Assembly (NCBI RefSeq): GCF_006352065.1
Contig: NZ_CP040915.1
Coordinates: 868,001-932,000 of the forward strand
Source: Georgenia yuyongxinii
GTDB taxonomy: Bacteria > Actinomycetota > Actinomycetes > Actinomycetales > Actinomycetaceae
DNA length: 64,000 nt
Reading direction: 5' to 3'
Below the pieces are notes generated by a model that worked only from the letters and a program-made list of their open reading frames with translations, had not been told where the DNA came from and did not search any database. Positions within the stretch are counted from its first letter, which is position 1, and each line of letters opens with the position of its first letter. The position numbers were made by a program, and so were the translations under genes. Shown here one piece after another: positions 52,662 through 61,546 of the stretch.

Positions 52662-53660
52662 GTGTTGGTACAGCGAAAGACTGCACCCGAGGGCCGGACC
52701 TTGCTGGTCGCGTCCACAGGCGGGCACCTCGAACAGCTCTGGCGCTTGCGTCGCCGGTTCGAGCCCGCCGCGGGAGAGGTTGAATGGGTAACTTTCGACG
52801 ACGCACAGGCAGGTTCGCTTCTGGCCGGCGAGACGGTGCACCTGGTCCCGTACATACCGCCCCGCGGGTACACGCGCGTGGCCCGTGCCCTGCCCACAGC
52901 GTTCCGACTCCTCGGTTCTGGCCGGTTCGACCGCGTCGTCAGCACCGGCGCCGGCATCGCGCTTTCCTTCATTCCGGTGGCGCAGCTGCTGCGCGTCGAA
53001 ACTCACTACGTCGAGAGCTCCGCCCGCGCGGCCGGGCCCAGCCTCACGGGGAAGCTCGTTGCGCACCTGCCCGCCGTCCACCTGTATGCGCAGTACCCAG
53101 CGTGGGCGGCGGGACGCTGGCAGTACGAGGGCTCCTTGTTCGACGGCTACAGCGCGGTACCAGGAGGGAACAAACGCGCCGCTTGGGCTCGGCGCGTGGT
53201 GGTCACACTGGGAACTATGCGCACCTATGGGTTCCGCCGTGCCGTCGAGCACCTGCAGCGTGTGCTCCCCGAGGTCCTCGCCCCTGATGCAGAGGTGCTT
53301 TGGCAGGTCGGCATCACGGATGTCTCCGGGCTGGGCATCCAGGCGCGCGCGGACGTGCCCGCCGCCGAGCTGCACGCCGCCATCGCGGAGGCCGACCTGG
53401 TGATCGCACACGCCGGAATCGGGTCCTGTCTCACAGCGCTCGATGCCGGACAGTGTCCGGTGCTCTTGGCACGGCGTCACGACCTCGGCGAGCATGTCGA
53501 CAACCACCAGCAGATGATCGCCAACGAGCTTGACCGGCGCGGGCTTGCGGTCTCCCGGGAGCCGGAACACCTAAGTCCTGACGACCTGCGCGCTGCCATG
53601 GCGACATCCATCGAAAGCATGCACAGCCCACGGCCGTTCCATCTGGCCCCAGCGAACTAA
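52662..53660 (+). CDS. Fused Alg14/Alg13-type glycosyltransferase (PssD/PssE-like)
   Basis: A 332-residue protein joining two halves usually made separately. The N-terminal half matches Alg14/PssD/EpsE-type membrane-recruiting subunits (TLLVASTGGHLEQLWRLRRR and VVSTGAGIALSFIPVAQLL). The C-terminal half matches the Alg13/MurG GT28 catalytic domain (RVVVTLGTMRTYGFRRAVE, WQVG, ADLVIAHAGIGSCLTALDAG). Such pairs add the second sugar (often Glc, Gal or GlcNAc) to an undecaprenyl-diphosphate-linked sugar at the inner face. The GTG start has GGGAGGG 6-7 nt upstream. A UDP-sugar dehydrogenase gene lies convergent after 457 bp. Confidence 0.83.
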   Translation: MLVQRKTAPEGRTLLVASTGGHLEQLWRLRRRFEPAAGEVEWVTFDDAQAGSLLAGETVHLVPYIPPRGYTRVARALPTAFRLLGSGRFDRVVSTGAGIALSFIPVAQLLRVETHYVESSARAAGPSLTGKLVAHLPAVHLYAQYPAWAAGRWQYEGSLFDGYSAVPGGNKRAAWARRVVVTLGTMRTYGFRRAVEHLQRVLPEVLAPDAEVLWQVGITDVSGLGIQARADVPAAELHAAIAEADLVIAHAGIGSCLTALDAGQCPVLLARRHDLGEHVDNHQQMIANELDRRGLAVSREPEHLSPDDLRAAMATSIESMHSPRPFHLAPAN

Positions 53661-54117
53661 TTGCCGCGAACCTGGGTCTGTCGTGAGGTACCGGGCTTCG
53701 ACGGCGCGCGCTTGCGGCTCACCGGCCTCGATTGCCATCGCACCGTCTTCCGTGCTGTCGATCAACGCCGCGGAACGTGCTTGCGGCAGCCGGTAGCTAA
53801 CGACCACATAGCCTGACCCCATCCGCGCCCTCGCGACCCTGAGCGTCCGAGCGTCCGAGCGCGAGAAGCGGTGCTTGCGTCGGGACCGCTCACGTTCGGG
53901 ATACCGGTCTGGGCCGGCCATGGCAGTTCAGGGGCAGGGTCGCACCGCCGCCCGAACGGTCTGGCGAACGCACCTTGCAGCGTGGCGGCCATGATCGGCC
54001 CTCGACGTTCAGAGTCCGCCGCCGCCGTAGCTGGAGGCGTCGCCGGCGATGCGACGACGCGGCCCCGGGAACAACGGTTCGCCCCCATTCACAGCGTCGG
54101 TGAGATCGAGGACCTGC
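53661..54117. other. 457 bp convergent gap without a supported gene
   Basis: It lies between the Alg14/13-like gene and ugd. A minus-strand frame (53571-53921) has some protein-like composition but no recognised domain or ribosome-binding site; it may be a remnant. GAGCGTCC is repeated near 53840-53857. Confidence 0.4.
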
Positions 54118-55512
54118 CTAGGGTGAGGTGGGCGAGACCCCCTGGGCGGCCAAGGCCGCGTGGACTTCCACCCCCGGCTGCTGGACCGCTGTTCCACGGC
54201 CGAGGGCTCGGTAGGTCCACCCCGCAGCTCGCCACGTGAAGGGATCCAGGACGTTGCGACCGTCGATGATCCGCCTGCCGGAGACGAGCCGACCGAAGGC
54301 GACTGGGTCGAGCTCCCGGTACTGGCGCCATTCGGTGAGCAGGAGCACCACGTCGGCGCCGGCGGCGGCATCCTCCGCGGAGGAGGCGAAGGACAGGGTG
54401 GGCCAGGCAAGCTGTGCGTTGGCGATGGCCTCAGGGTCGGTAACCACGACGTGGGCACCCTGGAGCTGCATCTGCGCGGCGACGTTGAGGGCTGGGGAGT
54501 CGCGTACATCATCGGAGTCGGGCTTGAACGCGGCGCCGAGCACCGCGACCCTGCGGCCGACGATGGAGCCCCCACACACCTCCCGGGCGAGGTCGACCAT
54601 GCGCACACGGCGACGCATGTTGATGGAGTCCACTTCCCGCAGGAAGCTCAGCGCCTGGTCAACACCCAACTCACCAGCGCGGGCCATGAATGCGCGGATG
54701 TCCTTCGGCAAGCAGCCGCCGCCGAAGCCAAGCCCGGCGTTGAGAAACTTCCGGCCGATACGAGAATCGTAACCAATGGCGTCGGCAAGCTGCGTGACAT
54801 CCGCTCCGGTGGCTTCGCACAGTTCGGCCATAGCGTTGATAAACGAAATCTTTGTGGCCAGGAACGAGTTCGCAGCAACCTTCACCAGTTCGGCTGTTGT
54901 GTAATCGGTGACGACCTTGGGGATGTGCTCTGCCAGCGGAGTGGCATAGACCTCGTCCAAGATCTTCTCGGCTCGGACGCCGGCAGCACTGCCTGGCCCG
55001 CCGGGTATCCCGTAAACAATTCGGTCCGGGTGCAATGTGTCCTTGACGGCGTAGCCTTCTCGCAGGAACTCCGGATTCCAGGCGAGCATAGCTTCCGCTT
55101 GTGCACCCGTGACGAGTCCCGCGAGGCGATGAGCCGTACCGACGGGCACGGTGGACTTCCCTGCGACCAGACTACCGGCCCTGAGGTACGGCAGTAGCCC
55201 GGTAATTGCAGCATCGACGAAGCGCAGGTCCGCGGCATACTCGCCGCGCTTCTGGGGTGTCCCGACGCACACGAAATGTACCTGCGCCTCCGCCGCGGCG
55301 GCGATCTCCGTGGTGAAGACGAGCCGGCCGGTGGTGACGGTCTCGCGAAGCAACTCGGGGAGCCCGGGCTCGTAGAACGGCGCTTCGCCGAGGGCCAGTG
55401 CCTGCACCTTGGCGGCATCCGTGTCGATGCCGATGACATCGTGGCCTAGCTTGGCCATCGAGGCGGCGTGCACTGCGCCGAGGTACCCGCAACCAATCAC
55501 CGAGATACGCAT
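54118..55512 (-). CDS. ugd: UDP-glucose 6-dehydrogenase
   Basis: A 464-residue NAD-dependent enzyme oxidising UDP-glucose to UDP-glucuronate. The N-terminal GCGYLGAVHAASMAKLGHDV loop, VCVGTPQ and WNPEFLREGYAVKD are typical, and the catalytic Cys267 lies in FGGGCLPKD. The central helix NSFLATKISFINAMAELCE and the C-terminal AFKPDSDDVRDSPALNVA complete the three UDPG_MGDP_dh regions. The ATG at 55512 has GAGGAG about 6 nt upstream. With gmd-fcl it indicates an acidic, fucose-containing surface glycan. A related UDP-sugar dehydrogenase specificity (for example ManNAc) cannot be excluded but fits the motifs less well. Confidence 0.92.
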   Translation of the reverse strand: MRISVIGCGYLGAVHAASMAKLGHDVIGIDTDAAKVQALALGEAPFYEPGLPELLRETVTTGRLVFTTEIAAAAEAQVHFVCVGTPQKRGEYAADLRFVDAAITGLLPYLRAGSLVAGKSTVPVGTAHRLAGLVTGAQAEAMLAWNPEFLREGYAVKDTLHPDRIVYGIPGGPGSAAGVRAEKILDEVYATPLAEHIPKVVTDYTTAELVKVAANSFLATKISFINAMAELCEATGADVTQLADAIGYDSRIGRKFLNAGLGFGGGCLPKDIRAFMARAGELGVDQALSFLREVDSINMRRRVRMVDLAREVCGGSIVGRRVAVLGAAFKPDSDDVRDSPALNVAAQMQLQGAHVVVTDPEAIANAQLAWPTLSFASSAEDAAAGADVVLLLTEWRQYRELDPVAFGRLVSGRRIIDGRNVLDPFTWRAAGWTYRALGRGTAVQQPGVEVHAALAAQGVSPTSP

Positions 55513-55979
55513 AGTGCTCCTCACATGCTGGGCCTGTGGGCATGCTGCCATCACGTCATGGGGCCAGGTGCAGTTTCAGTGGGCGATAGTTCGCCTGAAT
55601 GCGCGCTCGGCACGGGCCACCGTGGTGGCGACCGGGATACGCCGTCGAGCGCGACTGGCGTGCGGTTTGCACTGTTCTCCGCGATCGTTGGCCGGAGGTC
55701 ATCCTCTTCACGTACGGCCCTCCACCGTCCGGAGGGGAGACTGATCGCCGTGATCGGCGCTGGACGGCTGGTCGAGCGGGTGCTCCGAATAAGACGACGC
55801 TGTCCACCATGATCGCCCCGCTGCTCGACCACCCGCCCGGAAGGGAGCCACGAGTGGCTCGACGGCCCGGGACTGCCGCCGCGGCCAGCGGCCGAAACCC
55901 TCGAATTTTGCGTTCTGCGCTCCGATAATCTCGAACCTGTTTCCATCCGTACACACCTACGGAACCGTGAGGAGGAGCC
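55513..55979. other. 467 bp divergent gap without a recognised gene
   Basis: It lies between ugd and the DUF2231-like gene. No gene is supported. GATAAT at 55924-55929 is a good -10 match for the rightward gene, but its -35 region (about 55901-55906) is poor. Confidence 0.4.
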
Positions 55980-56606
55980 ATGAGCGACCTGTTCGACCTG
56001 GTGACGGGCCTGCCCGTGCACGCGCTCGTCGTGCACGCCGTCGTCGTCCTCCTGCCGCTCGTGGTGGCGGGCACCATCGCCGTCGCCCTGATTCCGCGCT
56101 GGCGGCGCCCGTACGCGCCCGTCGTCGCGCTCCTGGCCACCGCGGCCACCGCGATCATCCCCGTCGCCACCCAGAGCGGTCTCGCGCTCATGCGGCGGGT
56201 CGGTCCGCCCGCAGGCGCCCACCAGACTCTCGGTCAGCAGCTCATCTGGTTCGCCCTGCCGTTGACCGTGCTGCTCTGGGCCCTGGTCATCGCCGACGTC
56301 CGCAGCCGCCGCGTGACCGATCGCGTCGGGCAGCGCCAACCGGTCGGGGCCCAGGTGCCCGCCGCGTCGAACGGCGGCGGCAGCCGCCTCACCACCGCTC
56401 AGGCCGCCACGTCTGTGCACAACGGCGGCTCGCACACCCCCGCCGCGGGCCCCGCCCGGGTCACCAACGTGATCGCCGTGCTGGCCCTGATTGCCGCGCT
56501 CGCGACGGGGTTCCAGGTGTTCCGGGTCGGTGACAGCGGCGCACGCTCGGTGTGGGGCGACGTCGGCACGGGGGGCGGTGCACCCCACACCTCCCAGGCG
56601 CAGTAG
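55980..56606 (+). CDS. DUF2231-like integral membrane protein
   Basis: A 208-residue membrane protein with four hydrophobic helices. The start DLVTGLPVHALVVHAVVVLLPL is the hallmark of the DUF2231 family (metal or haem transport related in some members, otherwise unknown). Helices 3 and 4 are separated by a long Gly/Ser/His-containing loop (about residues 115-160), longer than usual. The ATG follows GAGGAGG 4-5 nt upstream. It stands alone in its orientation, 221 bp before the NeuD-like gene. Function is unknown. Confidence 0.75.
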   Translation: MSDLFDLVTGLPVHALVVHAVVVLLPLVVAGTIAVALIPRWRRPYAPVVALLATAATAIIPVATQSGLALMRRVGPPAGAHQTLGQQLIWFALPLTVLLWALVIADVRSRRVTDRVGQRQPVGAQVPAASNGGGSRLTTAQAATSVHNGGSHTPAAGPARVTNVIAVLALIAALATGFQVFRVGDSGARSVWGDVGTGGGAPHTSQAQ

Positions 56607-56827
56607 CGCCGCGAGGTCCGCTGCCGGGCGGGTGGGGGCGGCCCCCCGCCCGTCCGCGCAGCATGCGCCGCGAACGTCCGGGCGTCCATACCCGTCGACC
56701 GCTCCGGTCCCGCGCCCTATCGTGTCCCTCATCGCCACGATGTCGTGGCCGCGGGGCACCAACCTCGTGGGCGCCTTCCGGCACCCATAGTGGCGGCATA
56801 GCCCCCGCAGGCCCGGGGGAGGGACGC

Positions 56828-57523
56828 ATGGTCGACCGCCGCAACCGCGCGACCATGCGCGTGCCACCACCGAGCAAGCGTCCGCTCCTCCTCGTCGGCT
56901 CCAACGGCATGGCCACCGAGGTCCTCGACGCTGTCCGGGCCGCCGGCACCCACGAGCCGGCCGGGTTCCTCGACGACGACGCCGACCGCCACGGCACGTG
57001 GCTCGACGGCCTGCCGGTGCTCGGTGGGCTCGACGCGGCCGCCCTTCACCCGGACGCCGAGCTGGTCCTGTGCGCGGCCCGCGGCGGCGCCCGCGCATCG
57101 CTGGCGGCCCGCCTCGCCACCGCCGGCGTCGAGGACACCCGGTTCGCCGTGGTCCGCCACCCCAGCGTCGACGTCCCGCGCGGCTGCACACCCGGCCCCG
57201 GCACGGTGCTCCTCGCCCACGTGGCGCTCGCAGGCGACGTGCGGATCGGCCGGCACGTCATGGTCATGCCGAACGTCACCCTGCACCACGGCGCAGTCCT
57301 GGAGGACTTCGTGACCCTCGCCGCCGGGGTGAGCCTCGGCGCGCGGGTGCACGTGGGGCGATGGGCCTACGTGGGCATGAACGCCAGCGTGCGGGAGCGG
57401 GTGCGCGTCGGCGCCGACGCCGTGCTCGGGATGGGCGCCGCCGCCGTGCGCGACGTCCCGGCAAGAGAGACCTGGGCCGGGGTGCCCGCCGAGGTCCTGC
57501 GCACCTGGGTGGAGCCCTGGTGA
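56828..57523 (+). CDS. NeuD/PglB-like sugar O-/N-acyltransferase
   Basis: A 231-residue enzyme. An N-terminal nucleotide-sugar/Rossmann-like half (PLLLVGSNGMATEVLDAV, AGFLDDDADRHG) is followed by a left-handed beta-helix (VRIGRHVMVMPNVTLHHGAV, VTLAAGVSLGARVHVG, AYVGMNASV) ending with VPAR and GVPAEVL, the layout of NeuD/PglD acetyltransferases. The probable catalytic His lies in NVTLHHG. It would acetylate a UDP-sugar amine or a sugar hydroxyl with acetyl-CoA. The ATG is preceded by GGGGGAGGG. It lies apart from the glycan clusters, just before mfd. Confidence 0.8.
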   Translation: MVDRRNRATMRVPPPSKRPLLLVGSNGMATEVLDAVRAAGTHEPAGFLDDDADRHGTWLDGLPVLGGLDAAALHPDAELVLCAARGGARASLAARLATAGVEDTRFAVVRHPSVDVPRGCTPGPGTVLLAHVALAGDVRIGRHVMVMPNVTLHHGAVLEDFVTLAAGVSLGARVHVGRWAYVGMNASVRERVRVGADAVLGMGAAAVRDVPARETWAGVPAEVLRTWVEPW

Positions 57524-57693
57524 TCTCCCGCCCGCCACGTGTGCCAGCCCCGCCGCGGCCTTAGACTCCTTCCCGGACCCCGCCCCGATCCCGGACGCGG
57601 GGCTCGCGTGCTGCCCGCCTCAGCGCGCGCAGGGTCACGCCCGGCGCGCGAGGACGACGGCGCACCCCGTCCGCCGTCGTCCCCGAAGGACCC

Positions 57694-60600
57694 ATGAAGC
57701 TCACCGGACTGCTGCCCCTGCTGCGTACCGACCCGGCCGTCGCCAACGCCACCGCCCTGGCGCGCGAGGCGGTCCTCGCGCCCGAGGTCACCATCACCGC
57801 CCCCATGGGTGTCCGCGCCCCGCTGCTCGCCGAGCTCTCCGCGGGGGAGCGTGGCCGCCCGGTCGTCCTCATCACGGCCACCGGCCGCGAGGCCGACGAG
57901 GCCGCCACCGCGCTGCGCGACTACCTGCCCGACGATGACGTCGCCGTCTTCCCGGCGTGGGAGACCCTGCCGCACGAGCGGCTGTCCCCGCGCAGCGACA
58001 CGGTCGCCAAGCGCCTCGCGGTGCTGCGCCGCCTCGCCCATCCCACTGCCGACGGCGGGCAGTCCGGTGAGATCCAGGTGCTCGTCATGCCGGTGCGCGC
58101 CCTGCTGCAGCCGGTGGTTCAGGGCCTGGGCGAGTTCGAGCCGGTCGCCCTGGAGGTGGGCCAGGAGGTCGACCTCGAGCAGGTCGCCGCCGACCTCGCC
58201 GCCGCGGCCTACACCCGCGTGGACATGGTCGAGCGGCGGGGCGAGTTCGCGGTGCGCGGCGGCCTCCTCGACGTCTTCCCGCCTACCGAGAACCACCCCA
58301 TGCGCATCGAGTTCTGGGGCGACACCGTCGAGGAGATCCGCTGGTTCGCCGTCGCGGACCAGCGCTCCCTCGAGCTGGCCGACCACGGGCTGTGGGCGCC
58401 GCCGTGCCGTGAGCTGCTGCTGACCGAGCAGGTCCGCTCCCGCGCGCTGACCCTGGTCGAGGACCTGCCCGGCGCCGCGGACATGCTCGAGAAGATGGGC
58501 CAGGGCATCGCCGTGGAGGGCATGGAGTCCTTGGCCCCGGCGCTGGTGGACGGCATGCAGCCGGTCCTCGACCTCGTCCCGGACCACACCCTGGTGGTCC
58601 TTGCCGACCCCGAGAAGGTCCGCCGCCGCGCCCACGACCTGGTCGCCACCACCGAGGAGTTCCTCGCGGCCGCCTGGGCCTCCGCCGCCCAGGGCGGCAA
58701 GACCCCGCTCGACCTGCGCGCCGCGTCCTTCGCCGCCCTCGCCGAGGCCCGCGCCCTGGCCCTGACCCGCTCGCTGGGCTGGTGGTCGGTCGGCTCCCTG
58801 CCCACCGACGCCGAGCTGGCCCAGTTCGAGCAGGAGTCCGACGGCGGAGCCTCCGCCGACCGTCGCCTCACCCTCGCCGCCCGCGACGTCGAGCGGTACA
58901 ACGGCGACGTCGAGCGCGCCCTGAAGGACCTCGCGGCCCTCGTCCATGAGGGCTGGCGCCTCGTGCTGACCACCGAGGGTCCCGGTCCGGGCCGCCGTAT
59001 GGCCGAGCAGCTCACCGCCGCGGACGTGCCCGCCCGGGTGGTCGAGGACATCACCCAGGATCTGCCGTCGTCCGTGGTGCTGGTGACCACGGCGAGCAGC
59101 GGCCGCAGCTTCGTCGCACCCGACCTCAAGCTCGCCGTGATCACCGAGGCCGACATCACCGGCCGCGCCGGCACCTCCACCCGGGACATGCGGCGCATGC
59201 CCTCCCGGCGCCGCAACGTCGTCGACCCGCTCGCGCTGCGCCCCGGGGACTACGTGGTCCACGAGCAGCACGGCGTCGGCCGCTTCGTCGAGCTGGTCCA
59301 GCGCACCGTGGGAACGGGCACGGACGCCACCACCCGGGAGTACCTGGTTATCGAATACGCGTCGTCCAAGCGAGGCCAGCCCGGCGACCGGCTCTTCGTC
59401 CCCACCGACTCCCTGGACCAGGTCACCAAGTACACCGGCGGCGAGGCACCCACGCTGAGCAAGATGGGCGGCTCGGACTGGTCCAAGACCAAGGCGAGCG
59501 CCAAGAAGGCGGTCAAGAAGATCGCCGCGGAGCTCATCCGCCTCTACGCCGCCCGGATGGCCTCCAAGGGCCACGCCTTCGGTCCCGACACCCCCTGGCA
59601 GCGCGAGCTGGAGGACGCCTTCCCGCACCAGGAGACCCCCGACCAGGTCATCACCATCGACGAGGTCAAGGCCGACATGGAGAAGCCGACCCCGATGGAC
59701 CGCCTCATCAGCGGCGACGTCGGCTACGGCAAGACTGAGATCGCGGTGCGGGCCGCGTTCAAGGCGGTCCAGGACGGCAAGCAGGTGGCCGTCCTCGTGC
59801 CCACCACGCTGCTGGTCCAGCAGCACCTGGACACCTTCTCCGAGCGGTACGCCGGCTTCCCCGTCACCGTCAAGGCCCTGTCCCGGTTCCAGTCCGACGC
59901 CGAGGCGACGGCCGTGCGCGACGGCGTCAGCAAGGGCACGGTCGACGTGGTCATCGGCACCCACCGCCTGCTCACCGGGGAGGTCCGGTTCAAGGACCTC
60001 GGCCTGGTGATCGTCGACGAGGAGCAGCGCTTCGGCGTCGAGCACAAGGAGACGCTCAAGCAGCTGCGCACCAACGTCGACGTGCTCGCGATGTCCGCCA
60101 CCCCCATCCCGCGCACCCTGGAGATGGCCATCACCGGCATCCGGGAGATGTCCACCCTGGCCACCCCGCCGGAGGAGCGCCACCCCGTGCTCACGTTCGT
60201 CGGCGCCTACGAGGAGAAGCAGGCGGCCGCCGCCATCCGGCGCGAGCTGCTGCGCGAGGGCCAGGTGTTCTTCGTGCACAACCGGGTCAGCTCGATCAAC
60301 AAGGCCGCCGCCCGGATCCTGGAGCTGGTGCCGGAGGCGCGGGTCGCCGTCGCGCACGGGAAGATGGGCGAGCACCAGCTGGAGAAAGTGATCCAGGACT
60401 TCTGGGACAAGGAGTTCGACGTGCTGGTCTGCACCACGATCGTGGAGACCGGCCTGGACATCTCCAACGCCAACACCCTCATCGTCGACCGCGCCGACCA
60501 GCTCGGGCTGTCCCAGCTGCATCAGCTGCGCGGGCGCGTGGGCCGCGGCCGGGAACGCGCCTACTCCTACTTCTTCTACCCGCCGGAGAAGCCGCTGACC

Positions 60601-61308
60601 GAGACCGCGCACGACCGCCTCGCCACCATCGCCGCGCACACCGACCTCGGCTCCGGCATCCAGGTGGCGATGAAGGACCTGCAGATCCGGGGCGCCGGCA
60701 ACCTCCTCGGCGGGGAGCAGTCCGGCCACATCGCGGGGGTCGGCTTCGACCTGTACGTGCGGATGGTCTCCGACGCCGTCGCGGAGTTCCGCGGCGAGAC
60801 GGAGGTGGAGAAGGCCGACGTGAAGATCGAGCTACCGGTCGACGCCCACGTGCCGCACGACTACATCGCCCACGAACGGCTCCGGCTGGAGGCCTACGCA
60901 AAGATCGCGGGCGCCGGGGACGAGCCCTCCATCGCCGCCATCCGCGAGGAGCTGACCGACCGGTACGGGCCGGTGCCCGAGCCGGTCGAGCGGCTCTTCG
61001 CCGTGGCCGCGTTGCGCGAGAAGGCCCGCGGGGTGGGGCTGAGCGACATCACCGCCCAGGGCAAGTACGTGCGCCTCGCTCCTGTCGAGCTGCCCGAGTC
61101 CGCTCAGCTGCGGCTCAAGCGGCTGTATCCGGGCACGGTGCTGAAGCCGGCGGTGCGCACGATCCTCGTCCCGTACCCGATGACGGCGAAGCTCGGCGGC
61201 AAGCCGTTGCGCGACGTCGCGCTCATGGACTGGGTGGTGCAGCTGCTCGACGCCGTCCTGAAGGACTCCGTGGCCGCGGCGGCCAAGGTGGGCGCCGGCG
61301 TCGGGTAA
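57694..61308 (+). CDS. mfd: Transcription-repair coupling factor Mfd
   Basis: A 1,204-residue ATP-dependent translocase that removes stalled RNA polymerase and recruits UvrA. The N-terminal UvrB-homology region runs to about residue 480; the RNAP-interacting domain has DYVVHEQHGVGRFV; the helicase core carries Walker A GDVGYGKTE (Lys680), the DEEQ box (Asp775-Gln778) and the motif III SATPIPRTLEMA; LQIRGAGNLLGGEQSGHI and the C-terminal regulatory domain close it. Length is normal. The ATG at 57694 has GAAGGA upstream. It is conserved in this position relative to eno in related genomes. Confidence 0.97.
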   Translation: MKLTGLLPLLRTDPAVANATALAREAVLAPEVTITAPMGVRAPLLAELSAGERGRPVVLITATGREADEAATALRDYLPDDDVAVFPAWETLPHERLSPRSDTVAKRLAVLRRLAHPTADGGQSGEIQVLVMPVRALLQPVVQGLGEFEPVALEVGQEVDLEQVAADLAAAAYTRVDMVERRGEFAVRGGLLDVFPPTENHPMRIEFWGDTVEEIRWFAVADQRSLELADHGLWAPPCRELLLTEQVRSRALTLVEDLPGAADMLEKMGQGIAVEGMESLAPALVDGMQPVLDLVPDHTLVVLADPEKVRRRAHDLVATTEEFLAAAWASAAQGGKTPLDLRAASFAALAEARALALTRSLGWWSVGSLPTDAELAQFEQESDGGASADRRLTLAARDVERYNGDVERALKDLAALVHEGWRLVLTTEGPGPGRRMAEQLTAADVPARVVEDITQDLPSSVVLVTTASSGRSFVAPDLKLAVITEADITGRAGTSTRDMRRMPSRRRNVVDPLALRPGDYVVHEQHGVGRFVELVQRTVGTGTDATTREYLVIEYASSKRGQPGDRLFVPTDSLDQVTKYTGGEAPTLSKMGGSDWSKTKASAKKAVKKIAAELIRLYAARMASKGHAFGPDTPWQRELEDAFPHQETPDQVITIDEVKADMEKPTPMDRLISGDVGYGKTEIAVRAAFKAVQDGKQVAVLVPTTLLVQQHLDTFSERYAGFPVTVKALSRFQSDAEATAVRDGVSKGTVDVVIGTHRLLTGEVRFKDLGLVIVDEEQRFGVEHKETLKQLRTNVDVLAMSATPIPRTLEMAITGIREMSTLATPPEERHPVLTFVGAYEEKQAAAAIRRELLREGQVFFVHNRVSSINKAAARILELVPEARVAVAHGKMGEHQLEKVIQDFWDKEFDVLVCTTIVETGLDISNANTLIVDRADQLGLSQLHQLRGRVGRGRERAYSYFFYPPEKPLTETAHDRLATIAAHTDLGSGIQVAMKDLQIRGAGNLLGGEQSGHIAGVGFDLYVRMVSDAVAEFRGETEVEKADVKIELPVDAHVPHDYIAHERLRLEAYAKIAGAGDEPSIAAIREELTDRYGPVPEPVERLFAVAALREKARGVGLSDITAQGKYVRLAPVELPESAQLRLKRLYPGTVLKPAVRTILVPYPMTAKLGGKPLRDVALMDWVVQLLDAVLKDSVAAAAKVGAGVG

Positions 61309-61316
61309 CCGCCAAG

Positions 61317-61346
61317 CCCCTCAGTGGCGACCCCCTCAGTGGCGAC
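61317..61346. repeat. 15 bp tandem duplication downstream of mfd
   Basis: CCCCTCAGTGGCGAC occurs twice head to tail (61317-61331 and 61332-61346), 8 bp after the mfd stop codon. Confidence 0.85.
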
Positions 61347-61371
61347 ATGTCAACTCCTCCGCGACATGTCA
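61342..61371. promoter_or_regulatory. 11 bp direct repeats with palindromic core GACATGTC
   Basis: GCGACATGTCA is found at 61342-61352 and 61361-61371 with 8 bp between. Each contains the perfect palindrome GACATGTC. The 19 bp periodicity suits a dimeric repressor near the NhaD-like gene promoter, but an insertion-sequence remnant is also possible. Confidence 0.35.
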
Positions 61372-61546
61372 TTGGCTCCCGGCCCCGCGACCGCCGCCCG
61401 CGCGGCAACAAAGGGAAACGCGTGCGGGCAACCCCGGGCGCACCGGTTACGGTCGACGGCGGGCCGCGGGAACGTCCACGTCGTCGCCGCACGGCGCGCC
61501 ACGCCGTCGTGCCCGAGACCGCACTTGACCGAGAGGTACTGGACAC

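Noticed and set aside
53571-53921. A 116-codon minus-strand frame after the Alg14/13-like gene
   Set aside because: It contains a moderately protein-like stretch but overlaps the conserved gene end and lacks a start site; at most a remnant.
57367-60729. A 1,120-codon minus-strand open frame opposite mfd
   Set aside because: mfd on the plus strand is fully conserved; the antisense frame has low-complexity composition and no motif.
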